From PALSA-693 sp963729695 (lineage in GTDB: Bacteria > Actinomycetota > Acidimicrobiia > Acidimicrobiales > Palsa-688), in the NCBI GenBank assembly GCA_963729695.1, contig CAVSOT010000003.1, positions 372,001 to 436,000 on the forward strand: 64,000 bases of DNA. Reading direction: 5' to 3'. This document shows, one piece after another, positions 1-11,453 of this stretch. Below the pieces are notes generated by a model. That model saw only the letters and a program-made list of their open reading frames with translations. It did no database searches and had not been told where the DNA came from. A program made the translations under genes and the position numbers. Each line of letters opens with the position of its first letter. The first letter of the stretch is position 1.

Positions 1-2
1 CC

Positions 3-1418
3 ACCACCGTGATCGATGTGCTCATGAAACTGTTGTACGGCGACTACACCCGGCGCCTCGAGACGGGCCTCGCCGATCTCGGCTTCGCCGGTTCGTTCAA
101 CTACGCCGACTGCCGGTCCACCCTGCTGCCGGCCGGCTACGCCATGCGGGCCCCCTACAGCCTGGTCTTCGGCGGCCCGGCGGCGGGCACCATCGCCTCC
201 CGGCACTTCGGTTCGTTGATCGAAGACCCGAACCTGGTGTGCGCCGACGTCGGAGGCACCTCTTGCGATATCAGCGCGGTGATCGACGGGCGCGAATGGG
301 TCAACACCAGCTTCGACCTCGAATGGGACCTGGTGGTCAACGCCCTATCGGTGGACATCATCAGCTTGGGTGCCGGCGGTGGCAGCATCGTGGCTGTCTC
401 GCCGAGCGGTGATCTCATGGTCGGCCCGGACAGCGCCGGCGCCGACCCGGGCCCGGCCTGTTACAACCAGGGCGGCGACCGCCCGACGGTCACCGACCTG
501 GCGTTGCTGATGGGCATTCTTGATCCGGGTGGGTTCCTCGGGGGCAAGATGCGGCTATCGACCGAGTTGGCGGAGAAGGCGGTCACCTCGCTGGACACCC
601 CTCTCGCCATGGAGGAGGTCGTCCCGTCGGCCTGGAAGGTCGGGCTCAACAACGTCGCCGAAGGAATCTTCGACATCGCCATCCGCCGGGGCATCGACTG
701 CCGCGACTTCAGTCTCGTCGCCTTCGGGGCGGCCGGCCCCATGATGCTGCCCTCGCTACTGGACATCGTCCCGTTGCGGCGGGTGATCGTGCCGCCGTCG
801 CCGGGTTTGTTCAGTGCGCTGGGATTGCTCAGCTCCGATCAGGTCTACTCCGACCAGCGCAGCGCCTACCGGCTGCTCTCGCCCGGCGAGGCCGATGCCA
901 TCGATCTCATCTACCGGGAGATGGAGGAAGGGCTGCTCGATCGGATCGGCGCCCGGCGGGAGGATGTGGAGCTGGCCCGGAGCTTCGACGGCTACCTGGA
1001 GGGGCAAGGCAACGACACCCCGTTCATACCTGTTGCCCCTGGACCGATAGGCCCGGCCGAGGTCGAGCAGATGGTGTCAGGCTTCCACGCAGAATATGAA
1101 CAGCGCTACGGCAATCGGTTCGAGTTGTTCCCCGTCAAAGCGGTGACCTACCGGGTAGAGCTCGTCGTCAAATCGGATAAGGTCGCCTACCCCGAGCTTC
1201 CCCGTCGCTCGGCGGAGAAGCCCCTCTCGACCCGCACGCAGGTCCTGCGTCACATCTACGGCGCCGACGAAGCCGCGGCCGAAGTGCGACGCGATGACTT
1301 GCTTTGGGGAGACGAGATCGCAGGCCCCGCGGTCATCCGGGAAGCGACGTCGACGACGTTCGTTCCTGCCGGCCGGACGGCTACCGTCGGCAGCTACGGG
1401 GAGCTGTACGTCAGCTAG
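3..1418 (+). CDS. Hydantoinase/oxoprolinase family protein, HyuA-type subunit (5'-truncated by window edge)
   Basis: The frame is open to the first base of the window, so the N-terminal part (roughly the first 200 residues of a family usually near 650-700 aa) lies outside. What remains has the typical HyuA core: a GGPAAG segment, the phosphate-binding motif ADVGGTSCD, the glycine-rich LGAGGGSI stretch and GADPGPACY with a TVTDLALLMG helix after it. Family members are ATP-dependent hydantoin/5-oxoproline hydrolases or acetone-carboxylase-like subunits acting in the cytoplasm. A HyuB partner normally follows directly, but none is found here, so the partner may be upstream or absent. The substrate cannot be assigned from sequence. 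Confidence 0.88.
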   Translation, partial: TTVIDVLMKLLYGDYTRRLETGLADLGFAGSFNYADCRSTLLPAGYAMRAPYSLVFGGPAAGTIASRHFGSLIEDPNLVCADVGGTSCDISAVIDGREWVNTSFDLEWDLVVNALSVDIISLGAGGGSIVAVSPSGDLMVGPDSAGADPGPACYNQGGDRPTVTDLALLMGILDPGGFLGGKMRLSTELAEKAVTSLDTPLAMEEVVPSAWKVGLNNVAEGIFDIAIRRGIDCRDFSLVAFGAAGPMMLPSLLDIVPLRRVIVPPSPGLFSALGLLSSDQVYSDQRSAYRLLSPGEADAIDLIYREMEEGLLDRIGARREDVELARSFDGYLEGQGNDTPFIPVAPGPIGPAEVEQMVSGFHAEYEQRYGNRFELFPVKAVTYRVELVVKSDKVAYPELPRRSAEKPLSTRTQVLRHIYGADEAAAEVRRDDLLWGDEIAGPAVIREATSTTFVPAGRTATVGSYGELYVS

Positions 1419-1772
1419 GGGTTCGACCGGGCGACGCCGGCACCCACGACGCCACGCCTAGGAACGGTTGGACTTGGCCATTACCATGCCGACGGTGCCC
1501 CGTACCCGTGATCGGCAAGCGTCGGATCGTGATCAGATCCATGGCCAGACGGGGTGGTCGGTTGTCGAGGGCGTAGCAGCCGACGCTACGGGTCGCCACT
1601 CCAGGCCCGTCCCCCGACAAATGGTCATCGGTACAGCCTCAGGCTGCCCAGTTGTCCAAAGGTGGGGGATCGTGGCCGGCAGCCGGGGATCAGGCTTCGG
1701 GCCGTGGGCCCGCTCGGGGCGTCAGTGCATCCGCCTCGTTGACGGCTTCTATGGAAGCCCGTACTAGCGCCG
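1419..1772. other. Intergenic stretch without a supported gene
   Basis: About 350 bases between the HyuA-type gene and the desaturase. Short frames exist on both strands, the best being minus-strand 1411-1620 (69 aa), but none has a convincing ribosome binding site or a family motif that I recognise. It could hold promoter elements for the desaturase or decayed coding sequence. Confidence 0.5.
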
Positions 1773-2778
1773 GTGTCGAACCATTCGCCGGGGAATCAGG
1801 AATGGGCGGCGTACACCGAGCCCGTTTTCCGGCGCGGATTGCTCGATATCGCCACCTCCGTGGTCCCGTATCTGGCGCTGTGCGTGGCGATGTATCAGAT
1901 GCTGCCCGTCTCGCCGTTTCTGGTGATTGCGCTGGTTATCCCGACGGCGGGATTTCTGGTCCGGGTATACGTGATGTTTCACGACTGCGCCCACGGCTCG
2001 CTGCTTCCGTCCAGGCGCGCCAACGCGTGGGTCGGTACCGTGCTCGGTCTGTTCGTGCTCTCGCCCTTTTTGCGCTGGCGCCGCGACCACTTGGGGCATC
2101 ACGCGACCTCGGGGGATCTGGACCGCCGCGGCATCGGGGATGTGCCGACGCTGACGGTCGCCGAGTATCAGGCTCGTTCTCCGCGAGGTCGGCTGGCCTA
2201 CCGGCTGTTCCGTCATCCGCTGGTGATGTTCGGGCTAGGCCCGATACTAGGAATGATCATCGGACCGCGGCTCGTGGCGCGCCGCGCGCCCCTCGCGGAT
2301 GCGCAACAGCGTGCTGTGGACCAACGCCGCGTTGGTGGTCATCGTGGGCGCGTTGTGTTGGCTGATCGGCTGGGAAGACCTTCTGATCGTGTGGGCGCCG
2401 GCGGCGTTGCTGGCTGGTTCTGTCGGCATCTGGCTGTTTTACGTCCAGCACCAATTTGAGGACGCCTACTGGCAGCGCCAGAGTGAGTGGACCTATGCCG
2501 AAGCTGCCCTGCGTGGCAGCTCGTACCTGAAGCTCCCGAAGGTGTTGCAGTTCTTCACCGGCAACATCGGTCTGCATCATGTCCATCACCTCCACGCGCG
2601 AATCCCGAACTACAACTTGCAGCGCGCCCACGACGCCAACGGGATCTTCGCCAGTGTCCCGGCGGTCTCCATCCGGGATGGGCTTCGCGCCGTCAAGTTC
2701 AAGCTCTGGGACGAGGAGACAAGGCAGCTCGTGACGTTCGCCCAGGCCAACCTGCCCCCGCTACGGGCGCCCAGCTGA
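1773..2778 (+). pseudogene. Membrane fatty acid desaturase, interrupted by a frameshift
   Basis: Two overlapping frames together make one desaturase. The first (GTG at 1773) carries membrane segments and histidine boxes HDCAH and HLGHH. The second frame, used from about 2285, carries more membrane segments and the third box HHVHH near residues of the sequence IGLHHVHHLHARIPNY. All three di-iron histidine boxes of the acyl-lipid/omega-6 desaturase family are therefore present, but a one-base change of frame is needed around 2265-2300, a stretch rich in GC runs. The total length (about 335 aa) is normal for the family. The indel may be a true mutation or a sequence error. The expected role is introducing a double bond into membrane fatty acids using O2 and an electron donor. 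The next gene is convergent. Confidence 0.8.
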
Positions 2779-2932
2779 ATTCGATCGCGTGCCTCAGCGT
2801 CTTCGAGTGTCGGCGGCTCTGCTGGGCGGCTCGCCGTGGTCGAGCCCCAAAGGTTCGACGGCGGAGAAACTACGGCGACCGCGGCCGTAGCGCATGTGCG
2901 ACCAGCGAGCGGCTGAGTGGTTCGCCGCCGGG

Positions 2933-3868
2933 TTATTCGCTGAAAAGGTCGTGGGCGTTGAGTTCCAGCGTGGGGTGGCGCAATTTGGACATGGCTCGAG
3001 CTTCGATCTGGCGTATCCGTTCCCGAGTGAGGTTGAAATGGGCGCCAACTTCATCGAGGGTCCGGGGCTGACCGCAGTCGAGCCCGAAGCGAAGCTGGAG
3101 GATGGCCCGCTCTCGGTCGTCGAGAATAACCAGCAACTTGGCGACCTCGCCGGAAAGCAGCGACGCTGCAGCCGCCTCGAAGGGCGATACGGCTGAGCGG
3201 TCCTCGACGATCTCAATGAGCTCGGCGTCGCCTTCGATGCGCAGGGGTTCGGAGAGTGACATCGGCTCGGCCACGTAGCGAATCATCTCGACCACCTTGT
3301 GCTCATCCACACCGAGATCTTCGGCCAACTCGGCGGTAGTGGGTCTCCGGCCCAGTTTCACCTCGAGTAGGGCGCGCGTTCTGGTCACCCGGTTGAGCAG
3401 ATCGCCAGCGTGGACGGGGAGCCGCACCGTTCGCCCGGTGTTGGCGATCCCGCGACTGATGGCTTGACGTATCCACCAGGTGGCGTACGTCGAGAACTTG
3501 AAACCCTTACGCCAATCGAATTTCTCCACCGCGTGGATCAGACCGAGGTTGCCCTCTTGGACCAGGTCCAGGAGAGAGACCTCGGTGGCCTGGTATTTCT
3601 TGGCAATGGACACCACCAGTCGGAGGTTGGCCTTAACAAAAGTGTCGGTGGCCTCCTCTCCGTCGCGCACGAGGCGTCGTAGCTCGCGTTGGCGGGAAGG
3701 TATGAGTGCTTGGCTTGCGGCCAGCTCGCCCCTGGCATCACGGCCGGCTTCCGCGATTTGCGCCAGTCGGACTTCGTCGGCTTTGGTCAACAGCGCGTAC
3801 TTGCCGACGTCGTTCAAGTAGAGCCGAACAAGGTCTTCTTCGGGCTGGACAGCGCGCTTGTTGGGCAC
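2933..3868 (-). CDS. RNA polymerase sigma factor, sigma-70 family (RpoD/HrdB-like, group 1 or 2)
   Basis: The protein has sigma region 1.2 (DLVRLYLNDVGK), region 2 with the core-binding segment DLVQEGNLGL and the -10 recognition segment FSTYATWWIRQAI, region 3, and region 4.2 with the helix-turn-helix TRERIRQIEARAMSKLRH. It directs RNA polymerase core to housekeeping-like promoters. I prefer the GTG at 3868 (311 aa, beginning VPNKRAVQPEED) because conservation starts there. The frame stays open to a start at 3994 (353 aa), but the extra 42 residues look non-coding, and a possible -10 lies inside them. Region 1.1 is absent or very short, as in the group 2 HrdB/SigB-like sigmas of actinobacteria. 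The essential primary sigma may be encoded elsewhere. Confidence 0.9.
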   Translation of the reverse strand: MPNKRAVQPEEDLVRLYLNDVGKYALLTKADEVRLAQIAEAGRDARGELAASQALIPSRQRELRRLVRDGEEATDTFVKANLRLVVSIAKKYQATEVSLLDLVQEGNLGLIHAVEKFDWRKGFKFSTYATWWIRQAISRGIANTGRTVRLPVHAGDLLNRVTRTRALLEVKLGRRPTTAELAEDLGVDEHKVVEMIRYVAEPMSLSEPLRIEGDAELIEIVEDRSAVSPFEAAAASLLSGEVAKLLVILDDRERAILQLRFGLDCGQPRTLDEVGAHFNLTRERIRQIEARAMSKLRHPTLELNAHDLFSE

Positions 3869-4175
3869 TCGTACTCGTCTCTGCTGGCGTTGACACAGGC
3901 CCAGGTGCGAGCGAAAGCTTTCCAGCGTTGGCAGGCTAGTGGATCGATTCCCCCTTTGAACGGCGAGTACGGCCCCCTCTCGGGTGCCTGTCAACTCATC
4001 TGGAGCGTCTGGTCATCTGGAGCGTCTGGCGGGCCAATCCGTAGGTTCGGGAACTGTCTTCAGCAGCTGGACAAGGCGACTACCCCTGACGAAGAGATAG
4101 GGTGGGGCGGCGACGTCGGGAATCCAATCCTGCCGCTTATGGCTGAGCCCTCAGGGCTCGGGAGGTGATCCCGCA

Positions 4176-4478
4176 GTGTCGGACTCATCCGAAGCAGTCG
4201 ACGAGAAGGTCTTGCGGCTGCGCGGCGAAGGCCGGGCCTACGCCCGGATCAGCCGTGACTTAGGGCTGGCGCGGGCGGCAGACGCCCAGCAGGCGTTCCA
4301 GCGAGCGCTGCGCCGCCTTCCCGCCACCGACGCCCAGCGCGTCCGGGACGAGGAGGTGTCCCGCCTGGACCGCTTGGCCGCCCGGATACAGGCCGATACA
4401 ACCAGGAACGAAATGGACCGGGCCCGGCAGCTGAAAACAGTCGACCGAATGAGGAGCGAGGTCCGAGACGACGCCTGA
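4176..4478 (+). CDS. Small charged protein of unknown function
   Basis: A 100-residue protein starting at GTG 4176, preceded by an unusually perfect Shine-Dalgarno sequence (GGAGGTGATC at about 4161-4170), which supports translation. It is highly charged and predicted mostly helical, with many Arg, Asp and Ala residues. The N-terminal half (residues 10-45, including ARISRDLGLARAADAQQAF) resembles a small helix-turn-helix segment of the kind that samples repetitive motifs, and the C-terminal half looks like a short coiled coil. I do not recognise a named family. It is transcribed divergently from the sigma factor and lies upstream of the cold-shock gene. Confidence 0.65.
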   Translation: MSDSSEAVDEKVLRLRGEGRAYARISRDLGLARAADAQQAFQRALRRLPATDAQRVRDEEVSRLDRLAARIQADTTRNEMDRARQLKTVDRMRSEVRDDA

Positions 4479-4597
4479 GACTCTCGTCGGGCGATCGGTC
4501 GGGGCGGCCGGCCAGATGTCCAGAAGGACCTGACGGCACCTCCGTCCAGGTCGGACCGACTTTCGCGAACGACGGGACCGGGACCGACGGAATCGGC

Positions 4598-4603
4598 TAT
4601 AGT
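4598..4603 (+). promoter_or_regulatory. Candidate -10 box of the cold-shock gene with a long 5' leader
   Basis: TATAGT lies about 115 nt before the cspA start. A clear -35 is not seen. The implied leader of roughly 105-110 nt would fit the long structured untranslated regions known for cspA-type mRNAs. This is inference from sequence only. Confidence 0.4.
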
Positions 4604-4718
4604 CCTGGGTGAGGGTAGTTGCATAGACGAGATTTCCCTCCGGCTCGCTTCAAGAGAGCCAGGCCGCGATCCGTGTGATCCCCGGATCGAATCAGGCCAG
4701 GAAAGGAGGGGATCGCCC

Positions 4719-4922
4719 ATGGCAACCGGGACCGTGAAATGGTTCAACTCCGAGAAGGGCTACGGCTTCATTTCCCAAGACGACGGCGGCCCTGACGTGT
4801 TCGTACATTTCAGCGCCATCGCTGGGAACGGATACCGCAACCTCGAGGAGAACCAGAAGGTGGAGTTCGAGACCACCCAGGGGAACAAAGGGCTTCAAGC
4901 CAGCAACGTCACCCTCCGCTGA
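4719..4922 (+). CDS. cspA: Cold-shock protein (CspA family)
   Basis: A 67-residue single cold-shock domain with the RNP1 motif KGYGFI and RNP2 motif DVFVHFSAI, the usual family length. It binds single-stranded RNA/DNA and acts as an RNA chaperone in the cytoplasm. The ATG at 4719 follows a strong ribosome site (AGGAAAGGAGG, about 4699-4709). It stands alone, with a long leader upstream that may carry cold-responsive structure. The exact paralogue (CspA, CspB or another) cannot be told from this sequence. Confidence 0.95.
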   Translation: MATGTVKWFNSEKGYGFISQDDGGPDVFVHFSAIAGNGYRNLEENQKVEFETTQGNKGLQASNVTLR

Positions 4923-5190
4923 GACATCCCGCCTGGCAGTCGAGGTCGTTTGAGGAGATCCTCCGGCCTCGGCCTCGCCGGTGTTTCGTCGGTGGCCCCC
5001 AGCAGGATCCGACCTGCGCGCCCGGCTCTGAAGGCCGACTACTCTCGGTACAAAAGTGCAGGTCAGACTGGTCGTCATGGCGTGGGAGGCCGTCTCCTCC
5101 CATGCCCACCAACTCGGCCGCTGACCGGGCGGCCCCTCGCCGATGGCTCGGGTCTTCGGCCGACCACGCCGGAGCCACCAGTCGGCCGGC

Positions 5191-5462
5191 CTCGCCTACC
5201 CGATGATGACCCCAGTCGCGTACTAGGTGGGCCTCCGGCCCTCCGAGGTGGTGATGCTCCGCGTCACAGCGGTCGAGCTTCCGAACGCCGGGTGAGGCCG
5301 AATCCCCGGGCCCGAGGCGGATGTCGCCTTCGACGAGCCGGGCGAGCCCAGGACGGGGGTCCGGTCGGTGCCGATCCCGCCGCAGCTGGTCGAGATCCTT
5401 CGCCGTCGGGTGGAGAGCACCGCTTCGCGGGGGCGGTCTGCCGCCCTCGATGATCCCGACGG
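5191..5462 (+). pseudogene. Decayed tyrosine recombinase (phage-type integrase) remnant
   Basis: One frame shows the catalytic-domain start VGLRPSEVVMLR (the family consensus resembles AGLRPSE-V--LR with the catalytic Arg), then VELPNAG, an in-frame TGA at 5293 where relatives usually have Trp, then GRIPGPEADVAFDEPGEP and RSVPIPPQLVEILRR. A TAG also sits directly before the first motif. At least two stops interrupt it, and the C-terminal HxxR/Tyr box is missing, cut off at the 3' end of the kdpD-like gene. It is a relic of an integrated element beside the kdp locus. No attachment repeat was recognised. Confidence 0.7.
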
Positions 5463-6668
5463 CTACGTCCCGTCCGCCAGCTCGGCGCTGGCGGCGTCGT
5501 GGTGGTTGATGTGGCGTCTGGCGATGATGTGCATGTCGATCCCAGCGGCTCCGGCCAGGCCCGAGATTTTGCGAACGATCGAGCCTCCGCCTTTGAGTTC
5601 TTGCCATCGGCTGCGGCTGCTGGAGCCCACCACGATCTGGGTGATCTGGCGGTCTTTGGCGAATTCGATGAGGGCTTGGGCGGGGTTGTCGGCCTGGATC
5701 TCATCCCATGACGCACCCACGTCGGTGGCCAGTTGGCGCAGGAGGGTCAGCTGTTGTTGTTCGGCGGACCGCCGGGCGCTGTCGCCGGCGACGACGTGCA
5801 CGACGTGAAGGTCGGCCTTGATACGGGCGGCCATCCTGGCGGCCCGCCGGACGATGGCGTCGGTGCCGGGGGCGGCGGTGACGGCCACCAGGATGCGTTC
5901 GCTGGTCTCCCAGACAATCCCGGTCTGGTGGCGTTTGAGGTGCTCCAACAGCTCTTCTTCGGTTTCGTCCGCCAAGAAACGCAAGGCCAGCTCACGCAGG
6001 GCAATGAGGTTGTCGGTCCGGAAAAAGTGGCTGAGGGCCTGAGGGACCTTGGCCTTGGGGTAGATGTTGCCGTGCAGCATGCGCCGGCGGAGGGCTTCGG
6101 GCGAAGAGTCGACGAGCTCGATCTGGTCGGCTTTGCGAACCACCCAGTCCGGCACCCGCTCCTTGACCTGAGCCCCGGTCATTTGCTCTACGGCGTCGGC
6201 GATGCTCTCGAGGTGCTGGATGTTGACGGTGGTGATCACGTCGATGCCTGCATCCAGGATCTGGAGGACGTCCTCCCAGCGCTTGGTGTGGGCGGATCCG
6301 GGGACGTTGGTATGGGCCAGCTCGTCGATGAGGGCTAGCTTCGGCTGACGAGCCAGCACGGCGTCGAGGTCCATCTCCTCGAAGCGGCCGCCTCGGTAGT
6401 TGATGACGCGTCGGGGGACGATCTCCAACCCCCGGCACAGCTCCTCAGTGAGGGGACGCCCGTGGGATTCCACGAAGCCGATGACCACGTCGGTGCCCCG
6501 CTGTTTTCGTCGGTGACCTTCGTTGAGCATGGCGTAGGTCTTGCCGACGCCGGCTGCGGCTCCCAGGTAGATGCGAAAATGGCCGGCCGCTTCGACGACG
6601 TCAGTGGTGTCGTCCTCCGTCTCCGCCGGGCGGGGAACGCCTGCGTCTATCGTATTTGATTCGGTCAT
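5463..6668 (-). CDS. kdpD: KdpD N-terminal half: ATP-binding KdpD domain plus universal-stress domain (stand-alone)
   Basis: This 401-residue protein matches only the cytoplasmic N-half of KdpD. The KdpD domain (about residues 30-240) has the Walker-like GAAAGVGKTYAML and ALIDELAHTN motifs, followed by a Usp-like domain (about 260-385, with VVGSSSRSRW). The membrane segments, GAF and kinase of full KdpD (near 850-900 aa) are absent. They are encoded separately at 11577-13124. The start is ATG 6668; the frame is open further upstream, but that stretch is the shadow of kdpC. As last gene of kdpFABC it is presumably co-expressed with the pump and tunes the kinase half in response to K+, ATP or cyclic dinucleotides. 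The last is known for some KdpD/Usp proteins and is not shown here. Confidence 0.9.
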   Translation of the reverse strand: MTESNTIDAGVPRPAETEDDTTDVVEAAGHFRIYLGAAAGVGKTYAMLNEGHRRKQRGTDVVIGFVESHGRPLTEELCRGLEIVPRRVINYRGGRFEEMDLDAVLARQPKLALIDELAHTNVPGSAHTKRWEDVLQILDAGIDVITTVNIQHLESIADAVEQMTGAQVKERVPDWVVRKADQIELVDSSPEALRRRMLHGNIYPKAKVPQALSHFFRTDNLIALRELALRFLADETEEELLEHLKRHQTGIVWETSERILVAVTAAPGTDAIVRRAARMAARIKADLHVVHVVAGDSARRSAEQQQLTLLRQLATDVGASWDEIQADNPAQALIEFAKDRQITQIVVGSSSRSRWQELKGGGSIVRKISGLAGAAGIDMHIIARRHINHHDAASAELADGT

Positions 6669-6774
6669 GGCATTCCGGTAGTGCCTTAACGGTATAGCGG
6701 TACCGGCAACCATACCGGCGGCGCGGTTGTCCCTTGGCATTGGCGGTCCCGCTTGGCGTGGCGTCGTCGAGGCC

Positions 6775-7401
6775 TTAGTGCAGTTGGGCGAGGGCCTCGT
6801 TGAGCTGGAGGACGACGATGTACTTGCTGCCCAGGAAGCCCAGCTCAGCACTGTTGGTGTACTTGCTGATGAGGGCTCGCAGGGTCGTGGGGGCGATGCC
6901 GGTGGCTTTGGCGACCATGGGGATCTGCACGATGGCGTCCTGCGGGGTGATGTCGGGGTCGTAGCCGCTGCCGGAGGTAGTGACCAGATCGGGAGTCGGG
7001 TTGTCGACGCCCAGGGCGTGCCAGTAGGCGACGAGCTTCTGGGTGTTGGTGAGCAGGGTCTGGGATCGGGGTCCCAGGTTGGTGGCGCCGGACTCGCCGC
7101 TGTTGCCGTTGGCGACCAGGGGGTTGTCGCCACCGGCAACGTCTTCTTTGGGGTTGGCGGCGTAGGGTCCGGTGTCGTCGGGTCGCCCGTGGAAGACGCA
7201 ACTACCGACGGGATGTCCCGGGCAGGCGGTAGCGGCCCAGTTTTGGCCGATCAGGGTGGACCCGCTGGCGGTGATCGACCCGTTGGCCTGGTGACCGAAG
7301 AACAGCTGGGCGACCCCGGTGCCGGCGAAGGCGTACACGAACCCGAAGAAGACCAGGCAGATGAGGGCAAATATGACCGAGCGGCGGAGATGGACGAGCA
7401 T
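6775..7401 (-). CDS. kdpC: Potassium-transporting ATPase subunit C
   Basis: KdpC is the single-span periplasm-side subunit of the KdpFABC K+ pump. The 208 residues begin with a membrane helix (about residues 8-30), followed by the family hallmarks SGSTLIGQNW, a Gly/Asn-rich segment and the C-terminal VTTSGSGYDPDITPQDAIVQIPMVA (shown here in part: SGSGYDPDITPQDA). Length is normal. It lies 162 bp downstream of kdpB, a longer gap than between the other kdp genes, and I see no small gene in that gap. The kdpD N-half follows on the same strand. Confidence 0.95.
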   Translation of the reverse strand: MLVHLRRSVIFALICLVFFGFVYAFAGTGVAQLFFGHQANGSITASGSTLIGQNWAATACPGHPVGSCVFHGRPDDTGPYAANPKEDVAGGDNPLVANGNSGESGATNLGPRSQTLLTNTQKLVAYWHALGVDNPTPDLVTTSGSGYDPDITPQDAIVQIPMVAKATGIAPTTLRALISKYTNSAELGFLGSKYIVVLQLNEALAQLH

Positions 7402-7563
7402 CAGCGAGCTTCCCCGGGTGCCGGCTCCGAACGACTTTCGGCGGAAGGGAGGGCGGCGAGGACCGTTCGGCCTTCACCTGGCCTTTGGTGGTTCGGGTTC
7501 AGGGTTGTTCTCGGCATTTCTGGTCGCCTTCTCTTTATGGCCAGGTGGTGTCGGTGCGGGCGC

Positions 7564-9650
<2,087 letters not shown>

Positions 9651-9651
<1 letters not shown>

Positions 9652-11363
9652 CAGAAGAACTTTCCGTGGGAGAGCTGCTCGACGATCGGCCCGAGGGACA
9701 CGGCCGGGAAGAAGGTCAGGCCGCCGATGATGATGATGACGCCGATGGTCAGCCCGATGAACATGGAGTTGTCGGTCCGGAAGGTGCCCAGCGTGGCCGG
9801 AACGACGTTCTTGGCTGCCAGGACGCCGCCTAGGGCCAGGGCCGGGATCATGATGGCGAACCGGCCTATCAGCATGGCGATGCCACCGAGGATGTTGTAG
9901 AAGGCGGTGTTGCCGGTCAAACCTCCGAAGGCCGAGCCGTTGTTGTTGCCCTGGGAGGTGAAGGCGTAAAGGATCTCGCTGAAGCCATGCGGCCCGGCGT
10001 TGAGCGGCGCGGCTTGTCCGGCCGGGACGGCCACCGCGATGCCAACCAGGATCAGGACCGTGACCGGCATGACCAGGGCGCCCAGCCCGGCCAGTTTCAC
10101 CTCCCGAGCCTGGATCTTCTTGCCCAGATACTCCGGGGTACGCCCGATCATCAAGCCGCCGATGAACACGGCGATGACGGCGTAGATCAAAATGGTGTAC
10201 AGGCCGCTGCCGGTACCTCCCGGTGTGACCTCGCCCAACATCATGCCGCTCATCAGCCCGAAGCCGCCGATCGGAGTGAACGAGTCGTAGCTGGCGTTGG
10301 CCGAGCCGGTCGAGGTGTTGGTCGACGCCACCCCGAAGAGGGCGGTGCTGGTGTCCCCGAAACGCACCTCCTTGCCCACCGTGTTACCGGTAGAGGTCTG
10401 AGTGACGCTGGGTGTGTGCGTCGTTTGGCCAGCGGTTACGACGGCTGGGTTGCCTTGGTGCTCGGCGTAGCTCGTGAAGCTGACCCAGCACCCGAAGATG
10501 ATGACCATGGCGCCCAGCAGGGCGGCGCCGTGGCGGACGCTGCCCACCATCTTGCCGAACGTGTACGTCAAGGCGAACGGGATCGACAGCAGCAGGTAGA
10601 TCGACAGCCAGTTGGTCAGCGCGGTCGGGTTCTCGAAGGTGGTGGCCGAGTTGGCATTGAGGAACCCGCCACCGTTGGTGCCCAGCTGCTTGATGGCCTC
10701 CATGAAACCGATAGGGCCTCGAGCGATAGTTTGGGTCACCCCGTTGAGGCTGTTGTGGATCGAGGCGGTGCCGGCGAGGGTCTGCACCGCCCCTTGGCCG
10801 ACGAAGATGATCCCGGCCACGAAGGCGATCGGCAGCAGGATGTAGAGCAAGCAGCGGGTGATGTCCACCCAGAAGTTCCCAACCGTCGGTGAGTTGCGCC
10901 GGGCGAAGCCCCGCACCAGGACGATCGCCGCGGCGATACCCACCGCCGGGCTCACGAACTGCTGCACGGTGAGGGCGCCGATCTGGGAGAAGTACGACAT
11001 GGTGGTCTCGCCGCCGTAGTTCTGCCAGTTGGTGTTCGTGACAAACGACGAAGCCGTGTTGAAGCTGAGCGCCGGCTTCACCGCGGCCATGTGTTGCGGA
11101 TTGAGCGGCAGCGATCCCTGGATGCGGATGATCAGGTAGGTGAGCCCGATCGACACGGCCGAGAAGATCACCATCGACCCGGCGTAGCGCTTCCACGATT
11201 GCTCCTGCTCGGGCCCGGTCCCCAGTAGCCGGTACACCGGTCGCTCGGCCCAGGCCAGGTAATGCACCCGGCCGTCGAAGACCGCAGCCATGTACGAGCC
11301 CAGGTACCGCCAAGTGATGCCCAGGGCGACGACCAGGGTGATGATGGTGAGAGCGAAGCCCAT
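9651..11363 (-). CDS. kdpA: Potassium-transporting ATPase subunit A (K+ channel-like subunit)
   Basis: A 570-residue polytopic membrane protein of the superfamily of K+ transporters. It contains the selectivity-loop signature GTNGGGFLNANSATTFENPT, as well as EGKEVRFG-like and GMMLGEVTPGGTGSGLY segments typical of KdpA. It binds and conducts K+ in the plasma membrane. It follows kdpF directly (one base between stop and start) and is coupled to kdpB. Nothing is missing. Confidence 0.98.
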
Positions 11364-11453
11364 CTAGAACCACTCGGGCTTGAACATGGCCACGCCTATG
11401 TAGAGAAACAGCACGAGCGACACCGCCAGCAGAATTCCCTGGGTCCAGGTCAT
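11364..11453 (-). CDS. kdpF: Potassium-transporting ATPase subunit F (29-residue membrane peptide)
   Basis: A 29-residue peptide: MTWTQGILLA, a hydrophobic helix, then the family ending FKPEWF (compare the usual Pro-Glu-x-Phe end of KdpF). KdpF stabilises the KdpABC complex in the membrane. Its ATG overlaps the stop of another small membrane peptide gene upstream (ATGA, 11450-11453), and kdpA follows immediately. It is too short for ordinary gene-length cut-offs. Confidence 0.9.
   Translation of the reverse strand: MTWTQGILLAVSLVLFLYIGVAMFKPEWF

Noticed and set aside
1411..1620. 69-residue minus-strand gene
   Set aside because: No recognisable motif, weak start and overlap with the upstream gene end; left as intergenic.
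4909..5607. 232-residue minus-strand frame between cspA and kdpD
   Set aside because: Arg/Pro-rich shadow overlapping the kdpD N-half and the plus-strand integrase relic, which has real motifs.
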